Shown here in pieces: positions 1-12,000 of a DNA stretch of 64,000 nucleotides. Source of the stretch: Phlegmacium glaucopus (Eukaryota > Basidiomycota > Agaricomycetes > Agaricales > Cortinariaceae); assembly GCA_015039465.1 (NCBI GenBank), contig MU130157.1, positions 124,001 through 188,000 on the forward strand. Direction: 5' to 3'. A model generated the notes under the pieces. It ran no database searches. It saw only the letters and a program-made list of their open reading frames with translations, and was not told where the DNA came from. A program made the translations under genes and the position numbers. The stretch's first letter is position 1; the number at the start of each line of letters is the position of its first letter.

Positions 1-2088
1 CCATTCTCTGCAGAAATGTGACGAGCAACGCGAAGGCGACTCGTGTAAAACTTGCAAAAGACTAACATTGACGTGTTTGGGATGGGGAGCAAAACGACCT
101 GAGTGGATGCGGGTCAGTGCCAACTTCCCGCTTCACCCTCTTATTTGACACTTCCCTCTCTATCACAGGATAAGAAAAAGGTTGATGAATACAAAGCCAG
201 AATCAAGGCGCAGCTCTCCCGGGCAGGCCTGATCCGGGGCCAACCCCGCCATGCTATCCAGGCTCATTCTCAGAATGGGCTGCGACAATCCCGTCCAGCT
301 TCAAGCCGCAGTGCATCATCACGTAGCGGATCATCGAACCACACCGAGTTTGACTCATTCCATAACTTGGTGGAACCACCATTTGTGCAAAATCACAGTG
401 GTCATTTGATGGCCGGCATGCCCGGTCAGTCACTGCATAGCAATGTAAACTGTGCTTTGTAAACTCACTACTGTCACAGGCGCCAATAACTCTGGTTTCG
501 ACCAACTCACCACATTTAGCGATGGATTTGACCCTTCCTTAAATTTCCCATATCCACCATCTCTCCCTACCTCCTCCTATCCCGGACCTCTCATCGACCC
601 TTTGAATGATCCAAACTTTTCCCTATTTAACACGTCGTCAACGAATGAGCACTTGAGCTTTCTGGAACCGCTTTCGCCTTATCTTGTCTCGCCTGTTCAA
701 ACGGCGGTCCATGAAGAACTCGTTATGTACTACTTTTCCAACGTCCAAAAAATTCAAATTTTCTTTGCTGAAGAACTCACCGATGCCACATACGCAGTAA
801 GCATCTCTCTCTAATCGCCGCCGTATCTTTTGTCTTGAACTCCTTGATAGGCCGTGGTTGGCGAACCCCGAGGAGCTGTAACGCTCGCCATTTGTGCTTT
901 AGCCGACTTGCACTCAAAACAAATGAGAGTTTCGCAGGGTTTAGAAGCCTTGAATTCGTCAATGGAAAGCAGTACTACAACCTATCTTCGCCAAGAAGCA
1001 TTTTTTAAGTTGGAGAGCAGTAGAAACACCGACGGTAGATGGTCTGATAACGATGCGATCGCTGCCTTGCACCTCGTAAGCTTCTCGCAGCTTTCGGGGG
1101 GCAGTATCGATTGGGAGGTCCCATTCAATATCCTGTTGCAATGGCTCATGCAACAGAATCTCGTACAATCGAATTCGGAGAACTCGTGGATGACGTTCCT
1201 TGCCCTTACCCCTCTGGCGCAGCTGTTGGTTAAGGCAACTCTTGTAAGGTCACTGCAGGTTTACCATGTCTAAAATCTCACCTTATGATTGACAGTGGGT
1301 TGATGTCTTTTCGAGTCTTTCCTTACTACAGCCTCCAAAGTTTTCGCAACTGTGGAAACAGTTGCTCCCCGAACAGAAATATTGGGTCAATGGCAACAAC
1401 CTCGATATGCCGCAGCGGCTCAGAATGGATCTGTTGTCAGGGTGTCCAGACGAAGCGATGCTCGCTATCGCTGAAGTATCCGCCCTGGCCCACTGGAAAA
1501 CGTCCCAGCTACGCAGTGGTTGTCTCAGCTACCCCGAACTCATTCGTCGAGGCACCCTTATCGAGCAGCAATTGCGACAGTACCGGACTGACCCATCAAA
1601 CGACCGTGATGCACGGCCACAAGGTACTGCCGATGGGACCCAGCCCACCCAGGAGTACCGATCCTTAACAGCAAGCATCTTCCGAGAGGCAGCACACCTG
1701 TATCTGCACACCGTATTAAGTAGCTCGATCCCTGGTAAGTCATCCATAAAAACTTCAGTATCTTTCTGGTGGTTAACTGAGATTCTTAGGTGTACCTGAA
1801 ATCAATACCTCCGTCGGGAATATTCTCCACTTGTTGGCCCAGCTACCCCCCGGCGATATTGATCGTTCCCTCGTCTTCCCAATCTGCTTTGCAGGTTGTA
1901 TGACAAACGACTCCAGTCGAAGGGACTTCCTTAAGGGACGCATTCGAGGCTTAAACGAGAGTTACGGAAATCTGCTACAAACTAGAAGGTTAATGGAAGT
2001 TGTATGGCAAAGACGAGACGTCGGCGGTAAAGAAGTCGATGTTCGTGAAACATTACGAGAACAAGGGCTGAATTTGCTTCTAATCTAA
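1..2088 (+). CDS. Zn2Cys6 fungal-specific transcription factor, 5' partial
   Basis: The gene enters from the left edge. The frame starting at base 2 shows the last four cysteines of a Zn(2)-Cys(6) binuclear cluster (C-x8-C-x2-C-x6-C), followed by the CLGWGAKRPEWMR block usual in basidiomycete regulators. Joining exons at GT-AG introns (about 110-169, 427-479, 799-850, 1244-1295 and 1736-1790) gives a Ser-rich linker and then a helical C-terminal region ending at TAA 2088. That region resembles the fungal-specific transcription factor domain (Fungal_trans_2 type). It should be a nuclear DNA-binding regulator; its targets cannot be told from sequence. The first two cysteines and the start codon lie outside the window. 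Family call is firm, exon edges are moderate. Confidence 0.8.
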
Positions 2089-2848
2089 AGAAACTTTCCC
2101 CGGCTGCAAAGCTTGAGCTGAAGGTGATGATAAACTAATGTTTGTATCAGGTGGACGGATACGCACCTAATGTCCTTTTTCATGTCCTTTTTCCTTTCGT
2201 TCATCCTTGCATCCCCTGCCCTCACTACCACGTTTGTACTCTATATATATATATGAAGGATTGTATTATTTCTTGTGAGACAAATAAGTAAAACCTTACC
2301 TCATTTCCGATTCGAACCAAGTACAAGAGAGCGTTGTGTGTGACGAATAGTGCAATAACATCCTAGTAGGGTGCAAGTTGGCGCTAGCGCAACGAAGACA
2401 CTGAAAATTTCCTCAAATGCAGGCAATTTTCTTCCAGTCATTTTTCGTTCCCACGCTTTCTGACTTCCTTTGCATTCCAGACTATCTGCAAGCTTTTGGT
2501 CCTCCAAAATTCTTCGGAAACTTGTTCATTTTCGGGCTCTACGTTTTCAGGGGTCCCGCGCAACGACGCTATATATCCTAGTTAGGCTGTCCGGCGGCAA
2601 AAATCAGGGTAACCAAAACTGAGACTTGAAATGTTGACGAACCAATTCTGAATATTTCCAGAAAAAGCGACCAGGTAATTTCATGTGTAGCAGGAAGAGA
2701 TCATGGTAGTGGCAACTGGAAAGATTTTGAGCTTCAGATTCCCCGAATGATCGGGAAAAGCGATTACTGAGTCGAGAGGTTAGGTGTTTGGTCTGAATGC
2801 TTTCATTCAAGGAAGTCGAGGGCTTGAGAATCTCTAGAATAGTTCGAA

Positions 2849-2868
2849 GTGGTGGTGGTGGTGGTGGT
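2849..2868. repeat. (GGT)n microsatellite, about 20 bp
   Basis: A perfect run of GGT/GTG triplets lies in the gene-poor interval. No coding frame around it is supported. Confidence 0.9.
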
Positions 2869-3367
2869 AAGAGTTTAAGAGATGTGGGTAGATTTCTGTT
2901 GGGCGCGCTCTCGAGCGCGATATTGTTAAATTTATACCGGTAGTACCGGGGAATCGTTATTTGGTTTTAGTTACCATATTAGACTGCGTTGTCATCCACG
3001 TGACCAAGGTATGCATTTTCATATCCTCTTCAAGCTATGGGCGCGCAGTCTCTGCAGTCTATACAACAGCGCTCAGGTCAGTTGACGCCTATAGTAAGGC
3101 TGATTAATGATTCAAATTGGTCTTTTGCGGCCGCTCAAATATTTCTGGGCGCTGTCAGGCGCTGCTGGTTTAGGTATTCTGCATCACCGCATCCCTCTTA
3201 AAAGCAACTACCAACGAACATGCCCCACTTTCGTGTAATACTCCAAGGCTGGGTGCCCCATATCCCAGTGCCCTCAGCTGGTACTTGCTGGACAGTTTTC
3301 TCTGGACATTCCTGACGTAAGGCGTGTGCATGTGCTCCAATAGCATTTGCCATGCGGCTTACACCGT

Positions 3368-3401
3368 GTCCAACTCTTCATAATGTCCAACTCTTCATAA
3401 C
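3368..3401. repeat. Tandem duplication of a 17-bp unit
   Basis: The unit GTCCAACTCTTCATAAT is followed at once by the same unit with a final C instead of T. It is a recent-looking local duplication in noncoding DNA. Confidence 0.9.
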
Positions 3402-6070
3402 AACGCCTCTCTGCCTAAAAAATTCGCAAGACATCCTCGCTGGTAAATGGCCATGTCTTACAACAACCTTGCATACTCCGAAAATTACCTATCGAGACGG
3501 GACTGGTGCTTTGCTTAGGATCTCTTAGCTCCCGGTCAGAGTCATCCACCGTCTTTTCCCATGTCGTTCTGTCAAACTACGGTCGCAAGCATTTTCGCTC
3601 CGACATGTACGAAGCTGATGTTTTTGTTCACAATTGGACAGCGTACATTGCAGGTTCTAGCTCAGGGACTAAAAACAACCATTGGACAATATGTAAACAT
3701 TCAACCAAGCAGGGTCACAACCTACATAATTGTAGTGATCTTTGTAATTGGTAAGTTTTGTCGTAATTTGATGATCCAATACTTATCTCAATCCTCTGCT
3801 TTGACAACAGACTAAATTAAACTTGCATGAGGCAATGACCTTGTCACCTTGGCATATTCGGATGAAACCGATCCTTCGAATCCCAGAAATCTCAATCATG
3901 GTTCTCCCGGATTACAATCTCATCTAGATGCCGTTTGATGTGTAAAGGCCACACTTTGAGTTAGCGCTGTCTATCGCAACAAACAATATTGGACCGACGT
4001 CGTACATAATACGGAGCCCCGTAACATCATTTCAGGGGCAGAGTTCTGTCTAATCACCGTTATAGAGACCAGCTCTAAACGAGTCCTTTCATTTCTACTT
4101 ATGCTTTTTCAGTAGCCAAGGAAACACAGATCAACATGCTCTCGCTCAATAAAAAGCCAAAACGACCCTCTTATGCTCCCGATAATGCATCGCGTTTATA
4201 CGTGAGACATTCCTCAAACCAGGAATTTGCCATCAAATGCCCCTCGTTCGCGATAAGCAATAATGGATTGATATCAAATGTACTAAAGGGACAGATCAAC
4301 TATGGGCATGTTATCGTCGAAGTCTACGCAATGCCCTCCTTGACAAGGGACAAACACATGAGGTGGTGGCGCACATGGATGTACTCGGTCATCGGGATAA
4401 TAATGGACAATTCCCCTTCTCTAGGATTTAGGCCTTGGATCCAGCTCTAATTAGGTTTGAGTCTACGTTGGGCTCTGCCTACAGCACGGACGGAAAAGGC
4501 TTTCCGATATGCTCAAGGATCTCTCGAGCATTATGATTATTAGCTACCTGAGGTATATGATGGGGTTATCTGTTATCGCTTCGGTCACAGTCTTTTCTCA
4601 CCGGGAGGTTATCTATGACTTTCCGTCTCCACCGTTCTTGATGCATAACACATCGATGACCGGTTACGTGACTACTAAAACCTTTCTCCATCCGCCGTGC
4701 CAAACAGCCGGTCGCTTTTCACCCTTTGGGGTGCTTGGGAAACTACGAGAAACTATGTGGTTTCAGAGGGATACTTGTATTTGATCATCACAAGTCATAT
4801 TGACACTGAATACTACCGAAATCAACTAGCCGGCCTTTCCTTAGTCTGCAACTGCCAGTATCGCGTGTGCCAGCATATGCTCCATTACTGAGGAATACGA
4901 ACTTATCTAAGTATCAGTGTATTCATGTTTTGATGACGACTTTATTGGACTGGGATCTCGATTCTCAAGCGGCGTTCTTCCCTCATAATGTACTAATCTC
5001 CGTTATTGATGGACATTCCAGAAGTGACCATACTTGCTTCAATCCTTATGATGCTTGTTATGGACTTTCGTGCATATCTTGCGTCTACAATTCAAATATA
5101 TTCAAGGCCGATTCACCATGATAATAAGCATGGCTCAAGCCTCAGTTATACTCCATGATAGTGACTCGTAATGTTATTTGAAATATCTTTGGCTACCGGT
5201 ACAATTGTTGGGCGTCTGCATCCACATCCACACTTTAATTTACAACGTCATGATAGAAGACTCGGATACATTCACTATTTATTCTCTAAAGAGGTTCTTT
5301 CGTTCATTCGCGAGGTGTGCATGGATATTAATGGACTACCGCGATCATAGCGGTCGCACTGGCATCGGAAGCAGTGGGACAGCTGACGACCACGACTTTC
5401 ATAGTGGGGTGCGAGAGAGATTACACACTTCTGAGAAGAACTTATCATCAACTTGAGGCATAATGCAGCAGTTCCCAAAAAGAATCCCTGCTACATAACT
5501 TGGACGCCACCTTATAATAATATACGGACCGTTCCGCGGCGCAACGGTGATCAATGAATGATATGCACAACATCCACCACCCTGCACCGTCCTCCAAGTG
5601 AAATGTAGACACCAAATAAAGGAGCCGTGCCACGACTAGAATGCTTGACAAGAGAATTTGATGAGACATAGCCTTTTGTTTAAAATCTTGAGTGAATCAA
5701 AGTGATCCACCCAGGAAATCCCGCGTGATCACAACAAATATTCCACAGCCCCAACAAAAAAATTAAATCTTGGATTCAGAAAATTTTTATGAGTATTTTT
5801 TAGTTAGGGAGTACTACTATAGTGCAGTAACTGCTATTCTAGTCTGATAAAGAAAAACTCGCGCACACGCGACCCCAATATACTAGTACAAGCTTATACA
5901 CGTAGTGAACTTGTAACTGTAGCCCTCCATTCCTCCATTATACTCCTGTTCCTTGTGAGAAATCCTATCCCGAGCCGCCTTTGAGTTACCCCAGAAAAAT
6001 AACCCTCATCCCGGTAATCCTGTATCTCTGAGTCAACGGCCGCAGTCGCTAGTATCTCTATCTTTACCAG

Positions 6071-7121
6071 CTAGCTGTCCTTTTGACTTATACTATCTTC
6101 AGCCTGCTTCCGGATAGCAACATTACCATCATGTTTGAGCCTTGTTGGACCCGTTCCTGCCTGTGTAGGTACAGATGACCGGGGTACACCCAGACGATTG
6201 GTCAGAATACCAATATTTTTACCCCATTGCTTTACCGCTGCGGCACCGGAGTTGTAATGTAACAGAAGGTCGGCAGGGTTAGGTAAATTCTGGTCTAAGA
6301 AGGCAGCATCGTTGTTGTCTGGAAAAATGTTGCTGGATAGCTGGGTGTGTCGGGCTAACGATCCATTGAAGTGTATATCGAGATGTTTCCGGGAAACCGC
6401 GACTTGGGTCTATATCCAGTCGTGGGGCTCAACTTGGGATGTCGGTGGTTTCGAGAATGGGATTGGGGGTCTATCGCAATATTAGTGGGTGAAAGGGGCG
6501 ATAAAAGAAGGAAACAACCTTCAGAATCATGATAACGACCTCGTGGGTCAAAGTAATGATTATGAAGACCATCTTCAGCGTAAATACCGTTACGAATGTC
6601 GTTTATGAGTGATTCGAGATTTTCAAGGTGTGGGCGATTGTCGATAATAAGTTGCAGCCGCTGGTGCAATCCATCTAATTAGCTGGCAGACAAAGACACG
6701 AACAGTGTGAACATGCCTCGTCACCCCTACTGTAAGGAATTATATGCATTCCTAACCCGTCTAGACCTGTCCACACGCAACGGCCATCGCGCACTAAGAG
6801 CTTGTTGCGAAAATCTTCGCGGGTGGCCATAGTTTCAGACGGAACTTGGCATCGTTGCTTGATGACTGACCTCAAGATCAACGGCATGGGCGAGAGGAGA
6901 ATCGCCTGGCTGTACCTGTAGATGCCCGGATCAAGTAGCTTTTCATTCAATGAAATTTCATTCTCTTGTTCATCGGCCAAAATTCCCTCAACGCCAAGGA
7001 CGCACCAGCCAAGATATCGAAGATACTTTCGAGGGTTTAGGCAGACTGCACAAGCAATATGGATGGGAATTTCGAGGTAAAATTGATCTCCATCCTCACG
7101 ACTGAGTAAGACGAGGCGCAC
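6071..7121 (-). pseudogene. HNH endonuclease-domain gene, disrupted
   Basis: Reading leftwards, the frame holds an N-terminal region (KYLRYLGWCVLGVEG), then the HNH core RDGRCVWTG and HIIPYSRGDE, then RLQLIIDNRPH and INDIRNG. This is the order of the HNH_2-type nuclease proteins that are abundant in mushrooms. A 56-nt GC-AG intron (6661-6716) restores the frame after RGDE. Lesions follow: a one-base frame change near 6544-6552 before THEVVIMILK; an in-frame TGA at 6429-6431 inside an otherwise open stretch; and another frame change near 6327-6340. The family tail DLLLHYNSGAAAVKQWG then reads open to TAG at 6071-6073. A normal start codon is not evident near 7121. The domain call is firm; pseudogene status is likely but would change if unseen introns bridge the lesions. 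Confidence 0.75.
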
Positions 7122-7355
7122 GCCGCACGAAGCCTGATGGTGGTTGCAAACAATGCAAAGACATGAATTCGAATCTTCGCGTTAATATCTTCATCTCATC
7201 CAAATAAAGGAGCTTGTTGAGCTCCAATTCCTCGTCTAGACTCCGAGACAGCTAGAAAGAATCCAATGCTTTTTTGTGATATCGCCAGTAGTGTTTCTAT
7301 GATATTATGTACATCACTGGCACATTACATCACATCGGTAGCCGTGGGAGCAGTC

Positions 7356-7427
7356 ATGGCGCTGCTGAAGCGCCTAACTATCACGGCTAGTCAGTGGTCA
7401 CTGACCGGCACAACACTGCCAGTCTAA
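7356..7427 (+). promoter_or_regulatory. Candidate upstream ORF (23 codons plus stop)
   Basis: ATG at 7356 opens a frame ending with TAA at 7425-7427, eight bases before the ATG chosen for the next gene. If it lies in the transcript it could limit translation of the main ORF. The transcript start is unknown. Confidence 0.35.
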
Positions 7428-7435
7428 TTCATCGC

Positions 7436-8165
7436 ATGCCTTCGCCCACCTCCTCTGTCGGAACCGTCTACGGGCTAGACGAGACGGCGTATAGTGATAC
7501 AGAATACAAGTTGTCCGACTGTGTTTTTGCGCGAAAGTGTGAAGAACAGATGGAGCTTCACATGCCAAGAAAGGAGGAATTTGACGCTGATCAGGATCCT
7601 TTGCTTACTATACCCCAAAGCGGCGGTATGCCTGTTAGGATAAGTGAACGCACATTAGATCCTTTGGAAGAGAAGTGTACGTGTCTTTCACCTTTCTCCC
7701 TCTGTGTAAAGGGTTTGAATGGGGACCAACTTTCACAAAAGTTAATTTCTCTATCTTACAGTGTTATATGACCATGTTATGGGTAATCTTCGTCAGGCAG
7801 TGGCACAGCTTGACGAAAATGAATTATTTGAACAAACCCTCCGACGCAGTTCACAAGCCACTTTAGAAATCCAACCGTCGACAAACGATATTGATATTCT
7901 TATGCGAAGCATGATGGGTCCAAGTATGAACATCGCTGCAAGTCGGCCACATATGGGTGTGAGCGAAGCTCCTTCACTTCGAGGTCGAAGAGAACCGACA
8001 GGGTCTGGTTCTGGGATTACCAATGGACCTTGGAACAATTTTGGAAACCCGGTAGGGGTCGATAGGAGGGATGATATTGTGGCCAGCGGGGATAATATGA
8101 TTAACGAGTCAAGAGTGGGGAAGAGGAGCCGGAATGGGACCAGTAGGAATGCCCGTAAAACTTGA
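7436..8165 (+). CDS. Small orphan protein, two exons
   Basis: I do not recognise the family. The first ATG in the coding frame is at 7436; the same frame is open upstream from a GTG at 7394 but has no ATG there. An intron of roughly 80 nt from about 7679 to the acceptor ttacag at about 7761 joins EEK to LLYDHVMGNLRQAVAQLDEN. The join leaves one helical, Leu- and Gln-containing segment (about 40 residues) with coiled-coil character. After it come a short conserved-looking NDIDILMRSMMG segment and a Gly/Arg/Asn-rich basic tail ending at 8165. The product is about 215 aa with no signal peptide or membrane segment. The basic tail suggests a nuclear protein; that is inference. Confidence 0.6.
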
Positions 8166-8665
8166 ACAGTAAGAGGCTCCGACTTGAACTTGAAGGTGGA
8201 ATTCTATCTGAATATTTTAGGCATCTTACAATACTGAGCAGTGAGGTCTACAGGTCCGAGGATAACATTACGCCTACTAGGCTACCATTGACGACTCACG
8301 AAGATGCTGTCATCATCAATTCTGCATGATTATGGCTATGAAAATGTCGGGCCAGTGCTGGTTGATCTCACAAGTGGAAAAATAGACCAGACAAACAGGT
8401 GTCATATTTCCAAGTAATTAAATGAAAGCATATTATCAATTCAATTTGCATAGCAACATGATAATCAACCCGGCTGACATTCGACCTGTACGGTACGCAC
8501 GAGTCATCCCCGGCACCTCTGTTTTAGAAACAAATTGTAGATTTTTCCTATTTTTCTAAGGAGACCTGTAAAAACACGTCGATTCAAGCAATTTCAGAAA
8601 CTTTTTTGGGAACAGTTGTACGGATGCAGATCTCTTAACTTATCTTACAATTTTTTACGCTCCAA
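8166..8665. other. Intergenic, nothing recognised
   Basis: AT-rich spacer between the small orphan gene and the tRNA. I see no ORF of note and no repeat. Confidence 0.5.
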
Positions 8666-8744
8666 GGTGCTATAGTGTAGTGGTTATCACTCAGGATTTT
8701 GAAATAGTCTTCCTGAAACCCAGGTTCGAACCCTGGTAGCACCT
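8666..8744 (+). tRNA. tRNA-Gln (anticodon UUG) with 7-nt intron
   Basis: The acceptor arm pairs GGTGCTA with TAGCACC, and the D-arm is TAGTGTAGTGGTTATCAC, which also carries the A box. The T-arm contains GGTTCGAACCC, the B box. The anticodon stem CAGGA/TCCTG closes a 14-base loop beginning TTTTGA. A seven-base intron just 3' of the anticodon reduces this to a standard 7-base loop with anticodon TTG. T-runs for Pol III termination follow at 8746-8750 and 8759-8765. The discriminator base is T8744. Confidence 0.93.
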
Positions 8745-8745
8745 G

Positions 8746-8765
8746 TTTTTGGTAGGTATTTTTTT
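8746..8765 (+). terminator. Pol III T-run terminators of the tRNA
   Basis: Five T residues begin two bases after the tRNA, and a second run of seven T residues lies at 8759-8765. Both are in the expected place for RNA polymerase III termination. Confidence 0.7.
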
Positions 8766-9064
8766 ATACATAATACATAGGAAACGTCAGATACTTGCTC
8801 GCAGGAAGGGCTGGTAGGTGAACTTGAACCATACGTTTGCATACACTCTTGCCTGACACACAAGACAATCGCCTCAGCGAGTGTCTTATTTACAAACGTC
8901 TACTATTGGTAGACATATGGCTTGACACCAAACTCAGAGTTGAAACACATATTTTTCCCCATGTAGTCTCGATGTTAGCTCCATCTAAGAAAAAATGTAC
9001 GTTTGCTACCTACGAAACGAGCTGTAAAAAGAAATGCAGTCTTTCGCACAATATCTGATCACAT

Positions 9065-12000
9065 CTATGATAGTCTCAACCCAATATTAGTCGCCAGAGC
9101 TAAAAACAACACCCCACATAGTACCGTCGGCCCATATTTATCGTAATAGAGTCCTTCCGCATGGCGTTCACGCATTCTATACGACCGATAGATGAAGATG
9201 CCCGCAGCATAAGCTATGGAAAGAAGCGCAGTGAATGTAAAGAAAGCTGCGCTGATGAGCCCACGGGTATCTTCAGGAGGGATAAAGTTGAGAAGAGTAG
9301 TTGCAATTGAACTGATGAAAACGGCATTTGAGAGCCATTTCTGCGGATGAGGAGCAAACTTGAGTCTGAAGTGACGGTAGGTGGAATGGAAGAACATACC
9401 AAGAAGGTCCTTTCGGCCGCAAAGTAAACTTTGGGTTCAATCCTCACGGGGATCGAAATCCTCTTCCCAGCAGGAGCCCTCACGTTCCTTTCCAAAATCC
9501 TATCCTCAGCATATCTCATTTTCGAGCCACCCAATGCAGCTTCCTCTTCCACCTCGTCCGCGGGACGGTCGTCTTCTTCATTGCCTTCCGTTTCGTCATT
9601 CCTACGACCATACCTGGAACGGTTGGGACTATCGGGCGCACGGGTACGTTGCGGGGACGAAGAAGACGGTTGCTCTTCTTGATAACGATGTCTTTCGTCC
9701 TCTCGCAGTTGTGCACCTTCGAGCTTTGTTTTCAGTGTTTCATCAAATGCTTGAGAAGGTGCCAAAGGATCAATGGCTAATGCCCCACTTCGTAATTTCC
9801 TTGTGGTGGATTCATAGCGTTTGTGTCGGGGGCGCATATGGTAATGGCGACGATGCTGCTCCCCATTCGCTTCTTCACCTTCCCTTCCTTCGGTTAACAT
9901 ACGATCATCAGGTTCCATTTCACTCCCTTTCCCCTTTTCACTCTTTGCCTGGTGTTCCTCCTCCGCCTCTCGCCTCTCTTTTAACATTTGTTCTCTATAG
10001 GCGATAGCAGCCTTTAAATCATCGCCACTTAGCCCAGTCCTCTTGCCCTCATCTTTTGCTGGATGATATTCCGCATCATCGTCCTCTTCACCCTCCGAAA
10101 GAGGTTCAGAATACAGAGCTACGACAAGAGCGGGCGAGCTGTCGCGGGAAGGAGGTGATTGGGTTCCTTGGGAGGAAGGGGTAGTAGCCGGGGTCTGGCC
10201 TTTGGTAGATGGATTACTCAAGACAACGGACGGACGCTCAATGACGGACAGATATCCCATGTCAGGTTTCAGGATATCTACATCCACTGATAACAGAGAA
10301 CGTTAAGTTAGCTTCGATCAAATAAACGACGACGGACTTTGGGGCAGCCAGAACGGAACCAAATCCACACGGCTGGGGAGAAGAGTTGCACATCCATGAA
10401 TGAATTTACTGGAATGAACAAGCCCAATGTTAGCTATGTCCCGCATATAGGTCAAGGATATGCTGTACCTGAACTTTGGAACTGCTTCTACTAAATGTGA
10501 TTGCACGAGATCTGTAACCCACTTGGGAGGTTGTTGGCCCAGCTGGGTCTGCAGTTTGACTTCTAAAACACCGTATCTAGACCGCCACGAAACAAAGAAT
10601 CAACACCTGCCACAATTTCAATGACAGATGGCATACTTGAAGATCTCCTTGTCCTGGTCTAACACGCTTTCGAAAGGAAAATCAATCCCAAAATCTGTTC
10701 TTCTCCAGTTATCGCCAGCACGGGAACGACTGTCCCAATTATCCTCTCGAATAAGAGTAAGCTCGGTGTCGAGTGATATACGCACCCGAGCATCGCCCGG
10801 GAGTTGGAATGCAGTCCGGTTGTAGAATGAACGAACAACTATCCGGAAGGAAAAGAAAAGGTTGTTGAAATTTCAAGAGACACTTGAGTAAAGGAACTCA
10901 CCAGGGCCTAACCCCTTGGTCAACACTGCATACTGAATTTCATTGGCCAACTGGATCATCGTATCCACTTCCTGCTGGGTTTTCTTCCCTTTTGTGACCA
11001 GTTGTTGGAAATCAGCGTCGACGGTGTACTCACCCCGAAGGAAGGGGTTAACGAGGTGCTCTTTCAATGGGAAACGGGCTTTGACGGATTTTTCACCAGT
11101 CCAATCTTCACGATGAGTTTTGCGCTCGACAAATATCTGAACGGGGGGTCAAAGTGGGGGGAGACGTGGGTGTTGAGGAGCTACACGAACTGTTTTGTTA
11201 TCTACATCTCCGTACCAACGTAGTCGAATGGCTTCGGCGCCTTCTGTTTTCTCCAGCCTACCAAGGTAGAGCTCGAGGTCTCCATTGTCGAAGTATATCG
11301 AGGTTATAGCTATGAGGACGACATAAAACCAGCGAAGGGGGGATTAAGGTAGAACATGAATGAGAGATGAGGGAGGACAGACCAGAATCTTTTGGCTCGT
11401 ACTCTTTATCAGGATTGAATACTGTAATTGTGGAGGGTGATAATTGAGCAACGAACACGCATACATCAAGACGGAGCTTACCTAGCACTGGCAGATTGCT
11501 GAGAATGGCCAACTTTAGCGAAACCAAGTTATCGGGATGGACCTATGCAAAAAACTGAACATAGTCATCCTGGCAAATATACAATTTACCCACCCAATAT
11601 TTTGTGGTTTGTCTGACGAAAGCGCTCTGATTCCCACCTGCGCTGGAATCGCCCTGGACGGGATGTCCACGGGTCCTAACAAGGTCATAAAGCTTCGAGA
11701 GTTTGACTATAAGGGCGTCCCAATTATATTTGTAGAACGGTCGTTTTTCAAGATATTCTTGGATGAAGGAGATTTTGAGTGGGACGTTGGTTTGTTTCTG
11801 ATGAGGTATATGTATGAGATCTAAATAAAAAGATAGACAAGCGGAAAAGGCTTTACATCGTGTTTCTGTATAAATGAGTAGGAGCAATCAACCAAGCAAT
11901 TTTTTCAAGGCGACAGGACAACTTGCCTTGAGGATCTTCATAAATCCCGTAATGTTTAACTTTGTATATAGTGCCAAATCGTGGACGTCTGCAACGAGGA

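Larger units (their letters stand above)
2089..6070. other. Gene-poor interval, no supported gene
   Basis: About 4 kb without a frame I can assign. Several + strand frames of 60-100 codons lie at 3506-5456, but neighbouring frames do not join into any family I recognise and most lack typical splice context. Small repeats are present: a GGT microsatellite near 2849-2868 and a 17-bp tandem duplication at 3368-3401. It may hold relics of a decayed gene or element; I cannot show that. Confidence 0.5.

Noticed and set aside
3561..3815. Possible ferric-reductase or MFS fragment (GQYVNIQ, DETDPSNPRN)
   Set aside because: Only isolated tripeptide-level resemblance; flanking exons do not continue either family.
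4697..4891. Possible GDSL-esterase fragment (SLFTLWGAW)
   Set aside because: A single short match, with the GDSL and catalytic Asp-His blocks absent nearby.
9381..10007. 208-codon + strand ORF
   Set aside because: Antisense shadow of the long VTC4 linker exon; its composition mirrors that exon and no family is seen.
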